NCBI RefSeq assembly: GCF_003234265.2
Contig: NZ_CP126256.1
Span: 1,612,001-1,676,000, forward strand
Source of the DNA: Curtobacterium sp. MCSS17_015
GTDB lineage: Bacteria > Actinomycetota > Actinomycetes > Actinomycetales > Microbacteriaceae
Reading direction: 5' to 3'
Length of the DNA: 64,000 nucleotides
Position 1 is the stretch's first letter. Each line of letters begins with the position of its first letter. The notes beneath the pieces were generated by a model. It had not been told where the DNA came from, ran no database searches, and saw only the letters and a list, made by a program, of their open reading frames with translations. Below are positions 34,446 to 43,908 of the stretch, one piece after another. Both the position numbers and the translations under genes were made by a program.

Positions 34446-35033
34446 TCAGCGCCGGGCGCGCCGCACCACCCAGACGGCCACGCCGCCGATGAGCAGGTAC
34501 GGCCACGTCGCCACGACGGGGTCGAGCACGCCGTGCCGCCAGTCCCGTCGCGTCGACCCGAGCCGGGCGCCGACCGGGTCGTCCGCACGTTCGGCGGCGA
34601 TGCCGGTCTCCTTGACCAACCGGTCCGGGCGGCCGCGGAGTGCGTCGGTGACGCGGTGGGTGGCCACGTCGAGGCGGTCGCCCACGACGAGGAGCATCCA
34701 GTGTGCCAGGCGTCCCTCGCTGAAGCGGCGGTAGGCGTACCGCTTCACGACGCCGGCGACCCCGGACAGGGGCTGCGCGGTGCCGAACACCGGTGTGACG
34801 TGCGCGTGCTCGATCGAGCGCTCCCGACCCTCGGCGCCCGGCTGCTGCTCGGGGCGCTCCCAGTGCGCGCCGGTGGCGGAACCGGCCTCGCGGGACAGCT
34901 TCGGGACGCTCGGGCGGTCGGCGAGGTCGAGGTCGCTCCCCCACCCGGGGATCCGCGCGCGCAACTCGTCGGCCGACGGCAGGTCGCGTGGCTTGTCCGC
35001 CACGTACGCGATGTGGTCGTCTTCACTGCTCAT
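34446..35033 (-). CDS. hypothetical protein with C-terminal membrane anchor
   Basis: Function not recognised. The 195-residue protein has a Pro/Arg-rich soluble N-terminus with DLPSADELRARIPGWGSDLD, then an amphipathic Arg-rich region, and one hydrophobic C-terminal segment (about 176-190) ending in RRARR, so it is probably tail-anchored with a cytoplasmic body. It lies 20 bp after the alcohol dehydrogenase on the same strand and is probably co-transcribed. The ATG is the first in a clean frame; an earlier extension reads into the dehydrogenase. Followed by a cruciform. Confidence 0.7.
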   Translation of the reverse strand: MSSEDDHIAYVADKPRDLPSADELRARIPGWGSDLDLADRPSVPKLSREAGSATGAHWERPEQQPGAEGRERSIEHAHVTPVFGTAQPLSGVAGVVKRYAYRRFSEGRLAHWMLLVVGDRLDVATHRVTDALRGRPDRLVKETGIAAERADDPVGARLGSTRRDWRHGVLDPVVATWPYLLIGGVAVWVVRRARR

Positions 35034-35053
35034 GCTCTGGTCTCCGTTCCCGC

Positions 35054-36193
35054 TCACGGCACGATCACCGGCTTGATGCACTCGTCGAGCTTCGCCGAGA
35101 ACAGGTGGTACGCCTCGTCGATGTGCTCGAGCGGGATGCGGTGGGTGATGATGTCGCTCGGCTTCAGGTGGCCCGCCTGGATGTGCTCGAGCAGGCGCGG
35201 CCACTGGCGCTTCACCGGCGCCTGGTTCATGTGGATGGTGACGCCCTTGTTGAGCGCGTCGCCGAACTTCACGGCGCTCGGGATCGGGCCGTACGCACCC
35301 ATCACCGACACCGTGCCGCCCTTGCGGACGCCGTCGATGGCCCAGTTCAGCGCGATGGGCGAGCCGCCCTGCAGCTTGAGCTTCGAGCTCGTCACGTGCT
35401 GCAGGTAGTTGCCGTCGGCCTCTGCCCCGACCGCGTCGATCACGCTGTCGGCGCCGAGGAAGTCCGTCTGCTTCTTCATCTCGACGACGATGTCGTCCAC
35501 CTCGGCGAAGTTGATCGTCTCGGCGTGCGCGAACTCACGGGCCTTGGCCAGGCGGTACTCGAGCTGGTCGACGACGATCACGCGTCCGGCACCCATGAAC
35601 CACGCCGACTTCGCCGCGTACAACCCGACGGGGCCGGCGCCGAGCACCACGACGGTGTCACCCTCGCGGATCGAGGCGAGCTGCGCCCCGAAGTACCCGG
35701 TGCCCAGCGCGTCCGTCATCATCAGGGCGTCCTCGGGATCGAGCCAGTCCGGGATCACCTGGGGGCCGACGTCGGCGAAGGGCACGCGGACGCGCTCCGC
35801 CTGGCCGCCGTCGTAGCCGCCGGTGGTGTGCGAGTACCCGAAGATGCCGCCGACCGCGGTGGCGTTCGGGTTGACGTTGTGGCAGTTCGTGAACAGGCCG
35901 CGGGCGCAGAACCAGCAGGTGCCGCAGGAGATGTGGAACGGCACCATGACCCGGTCCCCGACGCTGAGGGTCTCGACCGACGAGCCGACCTCCTCGACGA
36001 CGCCGATGAACTCGTGGCCGAAGGTGTGGCCGACGCGGGTGTCCGGCATCATGCCGTGGTACAGGTGCAGGTCCGACCCGCAGATGGCGGCACGCTCCAC
36101 GCGGATGACCGCGTCGTTCGGGTGCTCGATCCGGGGGTCGGGCTTGTCCTCGACGCGGACCCGGTAGGGGCCGCGGTAGGTCATGGCGCGCAT
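35054..36193 (-). CDS. zinc-dependent alcohol dehydrogenase family protein
   Basis: This 379-residue medium-chain dehydrogenase has the catalytic-zinc CGSDLHLYHG region, a GHEFIG motif, the four structural-zinc cysteines in CGTCWFCARGLFTNC, and the NAD-binding GAGPVGL. It resembles the glutathione-independent formaldehyde/threonine-type dehydrogenases. The first ATG was used because AGGAG precedes it; a second ATG lies three codons in. It is 20 bp from the hypothetical membrane protein gene. Physiological substrate unknown. Confidence 0.9.
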   Translation of the reverse strand: MRAMTYRGPYRVRVEDKPDPRIEHPNDAVIRVERAAICGSDLHLYHGMMPDTRVGHTFGHEFIGVVEEVGSSVETLSVGDRVMVPFHISCGTCWFCARGLFTNCHNVNPNATAVGGIFGYSHTTGGYDGGQAERVRVPFADVGPQVIPDWLDPEDALMMTDALGTGYFGAQLASIREGDTVVVLGAGPVGLYAAKSAWFMGAGRVIVVDQLEYRLAKAREFAHAETINFAEVDDIVVEMKKQTDFLGADSVIDAVGAEADGNYLQHVTSSKLKLQGGSPIALNWAIDGVRKGGTVSVMGAYGPIPSAVKFGDALNKGVTIHMNQAPVKRQWPRLLEHIQAGHLKPSDIITHRIPLEHIDEAYHLFSAKLDECIKPVIVP

Positions 36194-36286
36194 GGCGCTC
36201 CTCTCGCTCGTACCGTCCACGCTGGCGGTCGGCGGGTGGGAGGCGGCCCAGGCTCGCGTTCGGCGCACAGACGGGACCGCACGACG

Positions 36287-36326
36287 GACGGGAGGCCCGG
36301 TACCAGCTGGTACCGGGCCTCCCGTC
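36287..36326. terminator. 40-bp perfect palindrome after ndh, identical to the 30500 copy
   Basis: The full 40 bases equal the core at 30500-30539, including the inner stem with GGTACCAGCTGGTACC. It lies 40 bp past the ndh stop and 94 bp before the alcohol dehydrogenase start, on the same strand. Confidence 0.75.
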
Positions 36327-36366
36327 GGACAGGCAGTCGCGTCGTGACGCGCTCCGCCGCGGTCCC

Positions 36367-37695
36367 CTAGCTCTTCGCCGCGTCGACGAAGGTGCGACGC
36401 GGGTCGGTCTCCTTGATGAGGGAGGTAGCGTCGCGGCCGGACACCGCGCCGGTGACCCACCCGATGACGATGCGCGCCTTGCGGTTCAGCGTCGGCATCG
36501 CGTACACGTGGTACGCGCGGTGCGCGAGCCAGGCGAACAGGTTCGTCATCTTGATGCCCTTGATGTTCGCCGCGCCCTTCGCGACACCGTACGAGGCGAC
36601 GGTGCCGATGGACGGGTGGCGGTACTCCTCGAGCGGCTTGCCGGTGATCGACGCCACGATGTTGTCCGCGACGACGACGGCCTGACGGACGGCGTTCTGG
36701 GCGTTCGGCGGGTAGTACGCCGGCTGCTTCTCGGCGGTGAGGTCGGGGACCTGCGCGACGTCACCGAGGCCCCAGACGCCCGGGACGACCTCGTGCGTGT
36801 CCTCGGACTCGACCTGGAGCTTCGCGTTGGCGGCGAGGTGGCCCTTCGGGCCGCGCGGCAGGTCGGTGGCGTCGAGGAGCGGGTTCGGCTTCACGCCGGC
36901 CGTCCAGACGAGCAGCCCGGTGGCGAACTCGTCGCCGTCGGAGAGCTTGACGATGCCGCCCTCGCAGCTCGGCATGGTGGTCTTCAGGCGGACGTCGATG
37001 CCGCGTGCACGGAGGGACTCGAGGGTCCACTTCGACAGCTCGGGGCCGACCTCGGGGGCGACGCGGTCGAGCGCGTCGATGAGCACCCAACGGGGCTGCT
37101 CGCCGGCGAGCGAGGGGTACGTGGCGATGGCGGCCTGCGAGACGTCGAACAGTTCGCCGATCGCCTCGACGCCGGTGTAGCCGCCACCGATGAAGATGCT
37201 GGTGAGGAGACGACGACGCTCGTCCTCGTCCCGCGTCGCTGCGGCCTTCGCGATGTTGTCGAGGAGCTTCGCGCGGACGTACGCGGCCTCCTCCACGGTC
37301 TTGAAGCCGACGCCGACCTCGTCGAGGCCGGGGGTCGGGAAGGTGCGGGTGACCGAACCCAGCGCGACCACGAGGTGGTCGTAGCCGAAGGAGCGGTCGT
37401 CGCCGCCCGCCGTCGCGACCGAGACGGTCTTGTCGGCGGAGGAGATCCCGGTGACCTTGCCCTGGATGACGCGGGTCTTGCGGAGCGCACGTCGGAGTTC
37501 GACGGTGACGTCCCTGGGGGCGATGTGCCCGCCGGCGACCTCGGGCAGGAACGGCAGGTACGTGTAGTACGTGTTCTGGTCCACGAGGGTGATGCGCATC
37601 GGCACCGTGGCGGCGTGCTTCTGCAGCTGCTTGACGGCGGTGTAGCCGGCCGAGCCGCCGCCGAGGACGAGGACGTGAGGGATGGAGTCTGCCAT
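36367..37695 (-). CDS. ndh: type II NADH dehydrogenase
   Basis: This 442-residue flavoprotein oxidises NADH and reduces menaquinone without pumping protons. The FAD-binding VLGGGSAGY is at the N-terminus, the NADH-binding GGGYTGVEAIGEL is near 169-181, and WGLGDVAQ lies in the C-terminal FAD region. A C-terminal amphipathic part attaches it to the membrane. The ATG has GGAGGA close upstream. It feeds the quinol pool used by the bc1 complex encoded at the left edge. Confidence 0.94.
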   Translation of the reverse strand: MADSIPHVLVLGGGSAGYTAVKQLQKHAATVPMRITLVDQNTYYTYLPFLPEVAGGHIAPRDVTVELRRALRKTRVIQGKVTGISSADKTVSVATAGGDDRSFGYDHLVVALGSVTRTFPTPGLDEVGVGFKTVEEAAYVRAKLLDNIAKAAATRDEDERRRLLTSIFIGGGYTGVEAIGELFDVSQAAIATYPSLAGEQPRWVLIDALDRVAPEVGPELSKWTLESLRARGIDVRLKTTMPSCEGGIVKLSDGDEFATGLLVWTAGVKPNPLLDATDLPRGPKGHLAANAKLQVESEDTHEVVPGVWGLGDVAQVPDLTAEKQPAYYPPNAQNAVRQAVVVADNIVASITGKPLEEYRHPSIGTVASYGVAKGAANIKGIKMTNLFAWLAHRAYHVYAMPTLNRKARIVIGWVTGAVSGRDATSLIKETDPRRTFVDAAKS

Positions 37696-37796
37696 TCCTC
37701 CGGTCTACCCGATCCTGCCCCTCCCCGTCATCAGCGCCGCACCTGTCCGGGCGATCCGAACCGGATCCCGGTCACGTCGGCGGCCACCGTCCGTCG

Positions 37797-38003
37797 TCAC
37801 GTCCGGCCGTCGCGGAGGCGCCACCACGCGGTCTCGGCGATCTCGCGTCCGGTGTAGACGCCGTACTGGGTGCGACGGGACTCGTGCAGGGAGAACCGGC
37901 GGAGCCGGTAGCCGCCGCCGAACCGGTCGATGATCGCCTCGGGCGAGGAGTCCGGATCACGCTTGACGTACCAGGTCCGGTCGTCGTCGACGGGCTCGAT
38001 CAC
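37797..38003 (-). CDS. small hypothetical protein (68 aa)
   Basis: Not recognised. A 68-residue soluble protein with DRTWYVKRDPDSSPEAIIDR and a Tyr/Arg-rich remainder (GGGYRLRRFSLHESRRTQYG). It begins 34 bp after the helicase gene on the same strand and is probably its last cistron. The GTG start has no convincing ribosome site, but composition and position support a real gene. The 101 bp to ndh contain nothing else. Confidence 0.6.
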   Translation of the reverse strand: MIEPVDDDRTWYVKRDPDSSPEAIIDRFGGGYRLRRFSLHESRRTQYGVYTGREIAETAWWRLRDGRT

Positions 38004-38037
38004 GGCCGACGCACCACGGGCGGGCTCGTCCGGCGCC

Positions 38038-39939
38038 TCACCGCCGGCCGCCGATCCGGGACCGGAGGATGTCGATGCGCTTCTGGATCTGCTCGATGCT
38101 CGCCTGCGCCACGGCCGGTCCGCCGCTCATCCGGCGGAGTTCGGCGTGGATCGACCCGTGCGGCTCGTTGGCGTGCCGCGACCAGATCGAGACGAGGCGC
38201 TGCAGTTCGGAACGCTGCTCCTTGATCGTCATGTACATCGGCCGGTCCACCGGCTCGGGGGCCTTCGGCATGCCGTCCTTCGGGACACGGCCCTTCGAAC
38301 GCTTGGCCTGGGTCGCCTGACGGGCGCGGAGCAGGTCGCGCACCTGGTCGGGTTCGAGCAGCCCGGGGATGCCGATGAAGTCGAGTTCCTCGAGGGAGCC
38401 GACCTCGCCACCGGTGCCGAACTCACCGCCGTCGTAGAGGACCCGGTCGAAGGAGGCCTGCGAGTCGAGCGCCTCGAACGGCTGCACGTCGAGCAGGCTC
38501 TCGGAGGCCCGGTCCTCCTTGTTCGCCTCGGCCACCATCGCGTCTTCGGGGTTGTACATGCCGTCCTCGGCGTCCTTCGGACGGTCGAGGGCGTGGTCGC
38601 GCTCCAGCTCGAGGCTGGCGGCCAGTGCCATCAGTCCGGGGACGCTCGGCAGGAACACCGACGCGGTCTCGCCCCGACGGCGGGCCCGGACGAAGCGGCC
38701 GATCACCTGCGCGAAGAACAGCGGTGTGCTCGCGCTCGTGGCGTACACGCCGACGCAGAGCCGCGGCACGTCGACGCCCTCGGACACCATCCGGACGGCG
38801 ACCATCCACCGCGAGGTGTCCTCGGCGAAGGACTGGATCCGGCTCGACCCGGCGGCCTCGTCGGAGAGGACGACCGTCGGCCGCTCCCCCGTGATCCGCT
38901 GGAGGATCCGTGCGTAGGCCCTGGCGGTGGTGGTGTCGGTGGCGATGACGAGTCCACCGGCGTCCGGCACGCCGCGGCGCACCTCGGTGAGGCGCTTGTC
39001 CGCCGCCGAGAGCACGGCGGGCATCCACTCGCCCTCGGGCGAGAGCGCGGTGCGCCAGGCCTGCGCGGTGATGTCCTTCGTGACGGCGTCTCCGAGGGAG
39101 GCGGCCATCTCGTCGCCCATCCGGGTCTTCCAGCGCATCTGCCCCGCGTAGGCCATGAAGAGCACGGGGCGGACCACGCCGTCCTTGAGCGCCCGGCCGT
39201 AGCCGTAGTTGTAGTCGGAGATCGAGGTGCGGATGCCCTGCTCGTCGGGGGCGTACTGGACGAACGGGATCGGCGCGGTGTCCGACCGGAACGGCGTGCC
39301 GGACAGCGACAGTCGGCGGGTGGCCTTCGTGAACGCCTGGCGGATGCCGTCGCCCCAGGTCAGGGCGTCGCCGCCGTGGTGCACCTCGTCGAGGATGACC
39401 AGCGTCTTGCCGCCGGCCGTGATCCGCTCGTGCACCTCGGGGTTCATGCCGACCTGGGCGTAGGTGATGGCGACGCCCTGGTAGTGCCGGCCGAACATGC
39501 CGTCGCCGTTCTTGAACATCGGGTCGAGCCGGATGTTGACGCGGTCGGCGGCGTCGGCCCACTGGCGTTTGAGGTGTTCGGTCGGGGCGACGACGACGAG
39601 GCGGTCGACGGTGCCGCGGGCGAGGAGCTCGGTCGCCAGGCGGAGCGCGAAGGTGGTCTTGCCGGCGCCCGGGGTGGCCGCCGCGAGGAAGTCGCGGGGC
39701 TCCTTCTCGAAGTACTTCGTCAGCGCTTCGACCTGCCATGCGCGCAGCTTGGACGCGGTGCCCCAGGCGGCTCGCTCCGGGAACGCCGGGGAGAGGTGTT
39801 CCGCTGCGGCGTTGCCAGCGACCTCGGCGATGGCCGCCGGTTCGGTCGGCACCGTGCCGCGGTCGTGCCGGTCGTCCGCCAGCCCGTCGATCGGGAGTTC
39901 GGCGGGTTCCTGGTGCTCGATGTTCTCCGCTGCGCTCAC
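38038..39939 (-). CDS. DEAD/DEAH-box helicase
   Basis: This 633-residue superfamily-2 helicase has Walker A AATPGAGKT (about 75-83), ILDEVHHGGD as the DExH box, LSGTPFR as motif III, and QVIGRFVRARR as motif VI. A charged ~150-residue C-terminal part follows. Closest in style to the UvrB/ResIII-type helicases found as single genes in actinobacteria. The GTG has TACACT 8 nt upstream and no clear ribosome site. It is followed by the 68-residue gene; substrate unknown. Confidence 0.88.
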   Translation of the reverse strand: MSAAENIEHQEPAELPIDGLADDRHDRGTVPTEPAAIAEVAGNAAAEHLSPAFPERAAWGTASKLRAWQVEALTKYFEKEPRDFLAAATPGAGKTTFALRLATELLARGTVDRLVVVAPTEHLKRQWADAADRVNIRLDPMFKNGDGMFGRHYQGVAITYAQVGMNPEVHERITAGGKTLVILDEVHHGGDALTWGDGIRQAFTKATRRLSLSGTPFRSDTAPIPFVQYAPDEQGIRTSISDYNYGYGRALKDGVVRPVLFMAYAGQMRWKTRMGDEMAASLGDAVTKDITAQAWRTALSPEGEWMPAVLSAADKRLTEVRRGVPDAGGLVIATDTTTARAYARILQRITGERPTVVLSDEAAGSSRIQSFAEDTSRWMVAVRMVSEGVDVPRLCVGVYATSASTPLFFAQVIGRFVRARRRGETASVFLPSVPGLMALAASLELERDHALDRPKDAEDGMYNPEDAMVAEANKEDRASESLLDVQPFEALDSQASFDRVLYDGGEFGTGGEVGSLEELDFIGIPGLLEPDQVRDLLRARQATQAKRSKGRVPKDGMPKAPEPVDRPMYMTIKEQRSELQRLVSIWSRHANEPHGSIHAELRRMSGGPAVAQASIEQIQKRIDILRSRIGGRR

Positions 39940-39962
39940 TCCACCCGAGTGTACCGGCACGC

Positions 39963-41207
39963 TCAGTCCTGCCGGGCGTGCGGGGCACGCTGCTCGGGGG
40001 TGGCCCGGACGAGCGACGCCGGCCGGAGCACGCCGGCGCCGAACCGTGCGGTGACCGCGTCGACCGTCGTCTCGGTGTCCCGCCACGGCGCGTCGTCGTC
40101 CCACAGCGCGTTGCTCGCGGCCGCGGGGACGAGGTTCTCACCGCGGACACCGATGAGCCGGATCCGGTTGCCCGGGCGGTGCAGCACGTCGTACAGCTCG
40201 ACGGCTTCGCGGTGGATGCGCTTGGCGACGTCGCTCGGTTCGGCGAGCGTGCGGGACCGGGTCAGCGTCGTGAAGTCGGTGTACCGGACCTTGAGTGCGA
40301 CGGTTCGGGCCTGGACCTCCGCGCGTCGGAGGCGGACGGCGACCTTCTCGGCCAGGCGGAGGAGTTCCCGTGCGACGTCGTCGCGTTCCGTGAGGTCGCG
40401 GCCGAACGTGACCTCGTGCCCGATGGACTTCTCGCCGACACCGGCCTCCACCGTCCGAAGGTCCCGCCCCCAGGCCAGGTCGTGCAGGCGCTGGCCACCC
40501 GCCGGTCCGAGCAGCGACACGAGCGACGGCAACGGTGTGGTCGCGAGGTCCCGCACGGTGTGGATGCCCCGGCGCTCGAGGGTCTCCTGCGTCTTGCCGC
40601 CCACGCCCCACAGCGCCGAGACCGGCTGCGGGTGCAGGAAGGCGACGGTGTCGGCGTGCGGGACGACGAGCAGGCCGTCTGGCTTGGCGCGGCTCGACGC
40701 GAGCTTCGCCACGAACTTGGTCGACGCCGCCCCGACCGAGCAGTGCAGACCGGTCTCCGCGAACACGGTCCGGCGGATCTCGGTGCCGATCTGCCACGGC
40801 GTGCCGTACAGGCGGAGGGCGCCGGCGACGTCGAGGAACGCCTCGTCGATGCCGAGCCGTTCGACCCGCGGGGTGAAGCGGTCGAAGATGCGCATGACCT
40901 GCGCCGAGCGGGCGGTGTACTTCTCGAAGTGCGGTTCGACGATGACGGCTGTGGGGCACCGGCGTTTCGCGACGGCCATCGGCATCGCCGAGTTGACGCC
41001 GTACCTGCGGGCTTCGTAGGTGGCGGCCGTGACGACGGACCGGTCCGAGTCGTGGCCGACGATGACGGGCAGGCCGACGAGGTCGGGGCGGTCGAGCAGT
41101 TCGACGGAGGCGAAGAAGGCGTCCATGTCGACGTGCAGGACCGTCGCGGTGCGGTCGTCGACGGGCGCGTCGGAGACGACCCGGTTGCGTCCGTCCTGCT
41201 TGCTCAC
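39963..41207 (-). CDS. dinB: DNA polymerase IV (Y-family)
   Basis: This 414-residue translesion polymerase has the catalytic motifs HVDMDAFFASVE at the N-terminus and GIDEAFLDV near residue 119, and the helix-hairpin-helix region VSALWGVGGKTQETL. A little-finger domain follows, ending in a variable tail without a clear beta-clamp motif. The GTG start lies just inside a CATGCT box. The gap to the acyl-CoA dehydrogenase (97 bp) holds no gene. pafBC, a DNA-damage regulator pair, is in this window. Confidence 0.93.
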   Translation of the reverse strand: MSKQDGRNRVVSDAPVDDRTATVLHVDMDAFFASVELLDRPDLVGLPVIVGHDSDRSVVTAATYEARRYGVNSAMPMAVAKRRCPTAVIVEPHFEKYTARSAQVMRIFDRFTPRVERLGIDEAFLDVAGALRLYGTPWQIGTEIRRTVFAETGLHCSVGAASTKFVAKLASSRAKPDGLLVVPHADTVAFLHPQPVSALWGVGGKTQETLERRGIHTVRDLATTPLPSLVSLLGPAGGQRLHDLAWGRDLRTVEAGVGEKSIGHEVTFGRDLTERDDVARELLRLAEKVAVRLRRAEVQARTVALKVRYTDFTTLTRSRTLAEPSDVAKRIHREAVELYDVLHRPGNRIRLIGVRGENLVPAAASNALWDDDAPWRDTETTVDAVTARFGAGVLRPASLVRATPEQRAPHARQD

Positions 41208-41304
41208 CGGAGCATGCTCGCACGGACCGCCGACAGCGTGGGAGCAGCAGGGCCTCCAGCTCGAGCAGCGCCCCCGCACCGCGGCAACGGCCGCGGCAGG
41301 ACGG

Positions 41305-42471
41305 TCACCGCGGGAGCGGTCCGAGCTCGGCCGCGGCGATCGTCCGCAGCGCGGAGTCCCGAGTCGACGGGTGGTACTGCCCGGCCCGGACGTCACGGGC
41401 GAGACGCGCGAGCTCGTCCGACGCCCGGAAGGCCGAGCCGCCGACGACGCGCATGGCCTCGTCGACGACGTGCTGGGCCGTGTCCACCGCCCGCGCCTTC
41501 GTCCCGACGAGCAGCGGGAACCAGCGGTCGTGCACGACGAGCTCGTCGACGTCCCGGGCCAGGGCGTCCACCTGCAGCTGCACGGCGTCGGTCGCACCGC
41601 GCATCGCGGCGACGGCACGTCGGACGTCCGGGTCGGCAGAGCGGGGCGTCCCGTCCACGGCGGTGCGCGCGGCGACCCGGTCGACGGCGAGCGTCACCGC
41701 TCGCGAGGCGATCCCGACGTAGACCGAGGCGACGAGCAGCTCGAACGCCGCGAAGATCCCGAACACGAACGGGTCGGCGACGGGGCCCACCGGCAGGGTC
41801 CGCACGATCCGGTGCGCCGGCACGTGCACGCCCTCGAGCAGCGTCGTCCGACTCTGTGTGGCCCGCATGCCGAGCGTGTCCCAGTCGTCGAGGTGCCGCA
41901 CTCCGCCGTCGCCACGCTCCGCGAAACCGTGCACGAGCCGTGGTTCCGGCCCGGAGGTGTCCTTCCCGAACACGCTCAGCACGTCCCAGGCCGGAGCGAG
42001 CGAGGTGGAGACCTTCGTCCCGGTGAACCGGTACCCACCCGAACCGTCCGGCTCGGCGGTGGTGAGCGAGTCGAACAGGACGGCGTCGTTCCCCGGTTCG
42101 CTCACCCCGAAGGCGAGCAGCCGGTCCGCACCCGCGGCGTCGGTGACCGTCCGGAGGAACGACGCGCCTCGTGCGGACACGCTGCGGGCCGCCTGCACCC
42201 ACACCTGGTGCATGCCGAGTCCGAGCGCGGTCGCCGGCGCCGCGGTGGCGAGGGTCCGCTGCACCGCGGCGGTGTCACGGAGCCCGAGCCCCGAGCCTCC
42301 GTCCCGGACCGGTACCCCGATCCGGAGGTAGCCGGCCTGCCGGAGCTCGGCGAGGTCCTCGGCGCAGAACGCGTTGTCCGCGTCGTACCGGGGAGCGCGG
42401 GCGGCGATGCGGCCGAGGAGGTCGTCCGGGACGGCCCATGGGCGGTGCTCGAGCGGGGTGGACGAGGTCAT
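41305..42471 (-). CDS. acyl-CoA dehydrogenase-like flavoprotein
   Basis: This 388-residue protein has the layout of the acyl-CoA dehydrogenase family: an N-terminal helical part, a central beta domain with LLAFGVSEPGNDAVLF and GYRFTGTKVSTSLA, and a C-terminal helical bundle. The usual catalytic Glu of classical members is not obvious, and the sequence resembles the divergent subgroup that includes monooxygenase-like members. The ATG is 6 nt after TACTCT, a leaderless layout; an earlier GTG is weaker. Divergent from the SGNH hydrolase by 24 bp. Substrate unknown. Confidence 0.8.
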   Translation of the reverse strand: MTSSTPLEHRPWAVPDDLLGRIAARAPRYDADNAFCAEDLAELRQAGYLRIGVPVRDGGSGLGLRDTAAVQRTLATAAPATALGLGMHQVWVQAARSVSARGASFLRTVTDAAGADRLLAFGVSEPGNDAVLFDSLTTAEPDGSGGYRFTGTKVSTSLAPAWDVLSVFGKDTSGPEPRLVHGFAERGDGGVRHLDDWDTLGMRATQSRTTLLEGVHVPAHRIVRTLPVGPVADPFVFGIFAAFELLVASVYVGIASRAVTLAVDRVAARTAVDGTPRSADPDVRRAVAAMRGATDAVQLQVDALARDVDELVVHDRWFPLLVGTKARAVDTAQHVVDEAMRVVGGSAFRASDELARLARDVRAGQYHPSTRDSALRTIAAAELGPLPR

Positions 42472-42495
42472 GGGACGAGAGTACGGTCGCGTCAC

Positions 42496-43281
42496 GTGTC
42501 AGACCGTCATCCGTGGACCAGGTACGTCGCGATCGGGGACTCGTTCACCGAGGGGATCGGTGACCCGGACCCGGCGTCCGTCGGCGGGCACCGCGGCTGG
42601 GCGGACCGCGTGGCCGAGACGCTGGCGGACGGCACCGACGAGGACTTCGCCTACGCCAACCTGGCCGTGCGCGGGCGTCTGCTCGGGCAGATCGTCGACG
42701 AGCAGGTCGACGCGGCCCTCGCCCTCGGGCCGGACCTCGTCACGGTCTCGGCGGGCGGCAACGACATCATCCGTCCCGGTTCCGACCCGGACGAACTCGC
42801 CGAGCGGTACGACCGGATGATCGGGACCCTGCGGCGCGACGGGGCGACGGTGGTGCTGTTCACCGGGCCGGACGTCGGGATGACCCCGGTGCTCGGCATG
42901 GTCCGTGGGAAGACCGCGATCTACAACGAGCACCTGCAGGCCATCGCGCTGAAGCACGGCGCCCTCGTCGCGAACCTGTGGGCGCTCCGAGTCCTCCGGG
43001 ACCCGCGGATGTGGGCTCCGGACCGCCTCCACCACTCGCCGCTCGGCCACGCGACCGTCGCCGCGGCGGTGCTCGACGCGCTCGGGGTGCGGCACACGCT
43101 CGACGCGTCGGTGCCGGAGCCCCTGGCGGCCCGGCCGTGGCGTGAGGCGCGCGTCGAAGACCTCGGCTGGGCGAAGGAGTACCTCGTCCCCTGGGTCGTG
43201 CGCCGGGTGCGGCGGACGTCGTCCGGCGACGGCGTGACGGCGAAGCGGACCGCCCTGCAGCCGGTCGTCCGGCGGGACTGA
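42496..43281 (+). CDS. SGNH/GDSL hydrolase
   Basis: This 261-residue esterase-type hydrolase has the block I GDS (YVAIGDSFTEGIGD), block III GND (VSAGGNDI), and a block V Asp-His in DRLHHSPLGH. All three catalytic blocks are in order. There is no signal peptide, so it is probably cytoplasmic. The GTG was taken since the upstream frame runs antisense through other genes. Substrate unknown. Confidence 0.88.
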   Translation: MSDRHPWTRYVAIGDSFTEGIGDPDPASVGGHRGWADRVAETLADGTDEDFAYANLAVRGRLLGQIVDEQVDAALALGPDLVTVSAGGNDIIRPGSDPDELAERYDRMIGTLRRDGATVVLFTGPDVGMTPVLGMVRGKTAIYNEHLQAIALKHGALVANLWALRVLRDPRMWAPDRLHHSPLGHATVAAAVLDALGVRHTLDASVPEPLAARPWREARVEDLGWAKEYLVPWVVRRVRRTSSGDGVTAKRTALQPVVRRD

Positions 43282-43335
43282 GTCGGAACCGCACGGAGGC
43301 GGCACGACCCGCCCCGGCGGTCGGGCGGCCGGCGT

Positions 43336-43869
43336 TCAGGCCGACGTCGCGCGCTTCGGCCACACGGTGTACCCGAGGGCCCAGAGCAGCTCGACGGCGA
43401 CGACGACGCCGAGCACCGGGAACCACCCGAGCAGCGGTTCGACACCCGCGGTGCCCGGACCGCCCCAGGCGATGAGCCCGCCGAGCACGGCCGCCGACAG
43501 CACGGCGGCGAGCGTGGTGCGGACGACGTCGCCCCAGCACTTCCGCGTGTGTGCCCACCCGACGGGCTTCGCGGGGAGGGCCTGCCCGGTCCGGATCCGC
43601 GCCAGGTGCCGATCGGCCCACCGCATCATCCGGTGACCGTACGTCACCGAGAACCCGATGTAGAGCGCGGCGAGCCCGTGCTCCCACGTCGCCGCTCCCC
43701 CCGCACGCAGGTCGATCGCGGTGGCGACGAGGAGCACGGCGTCGAGGACGGGCGCGAGCAGGAGGACCGCGGCTCCCGTGCGCGGCATGTCGGCGACCGA
43801 GCGCAGGGTCAGTCCGCCGAGGACCGCGACCCAGAACCCGACCTCGCAGGCGACGATGAGGACGATCAC
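43336..43869 (-). CDS. integral membrane protein of unknown function
   Basis: Not assigned to a function. The 177-residue protein has four or five membrane helices (about 5-25, 32-52, 63-80, 113-133, 145-167) and a positively charged central loop with RHLARIRTGQALPAKPVGWA. Divergent from the TetR regulator across a 92-bp region with two direct repeats, which makes it a likely target of that regulator. GTG start. Confidence 0.75.
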   Translation of the reverse strand: MIVLIVACEVGFWVAVLGGLTLRSVADMPRTGAAVLLLAPVLDAVLLVATAIDLRAGGAATWEHGLAALYIGFSVTYGHRMMRWADRHLARIRTGQALPAKPVGWAHTRKCWGDVVRTTLAAVLSAAVLGGLIAWGGPGTAGVEPLLGWFPVLGVVVAVELLWALGYTVWPKRATSA

Positions 43870-43908
43870 GAGGCCGCTCCTGCCGTCGGCGCGACGGGGA
43901 ACGGTTTG

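Noticed and set aside
4621..36326. Palindromes as insertion-sequence terminal repeats
   Set aside because: No transposase or target-site duplications lie between or beside them in this window; each copy is a self-contained hairpin.
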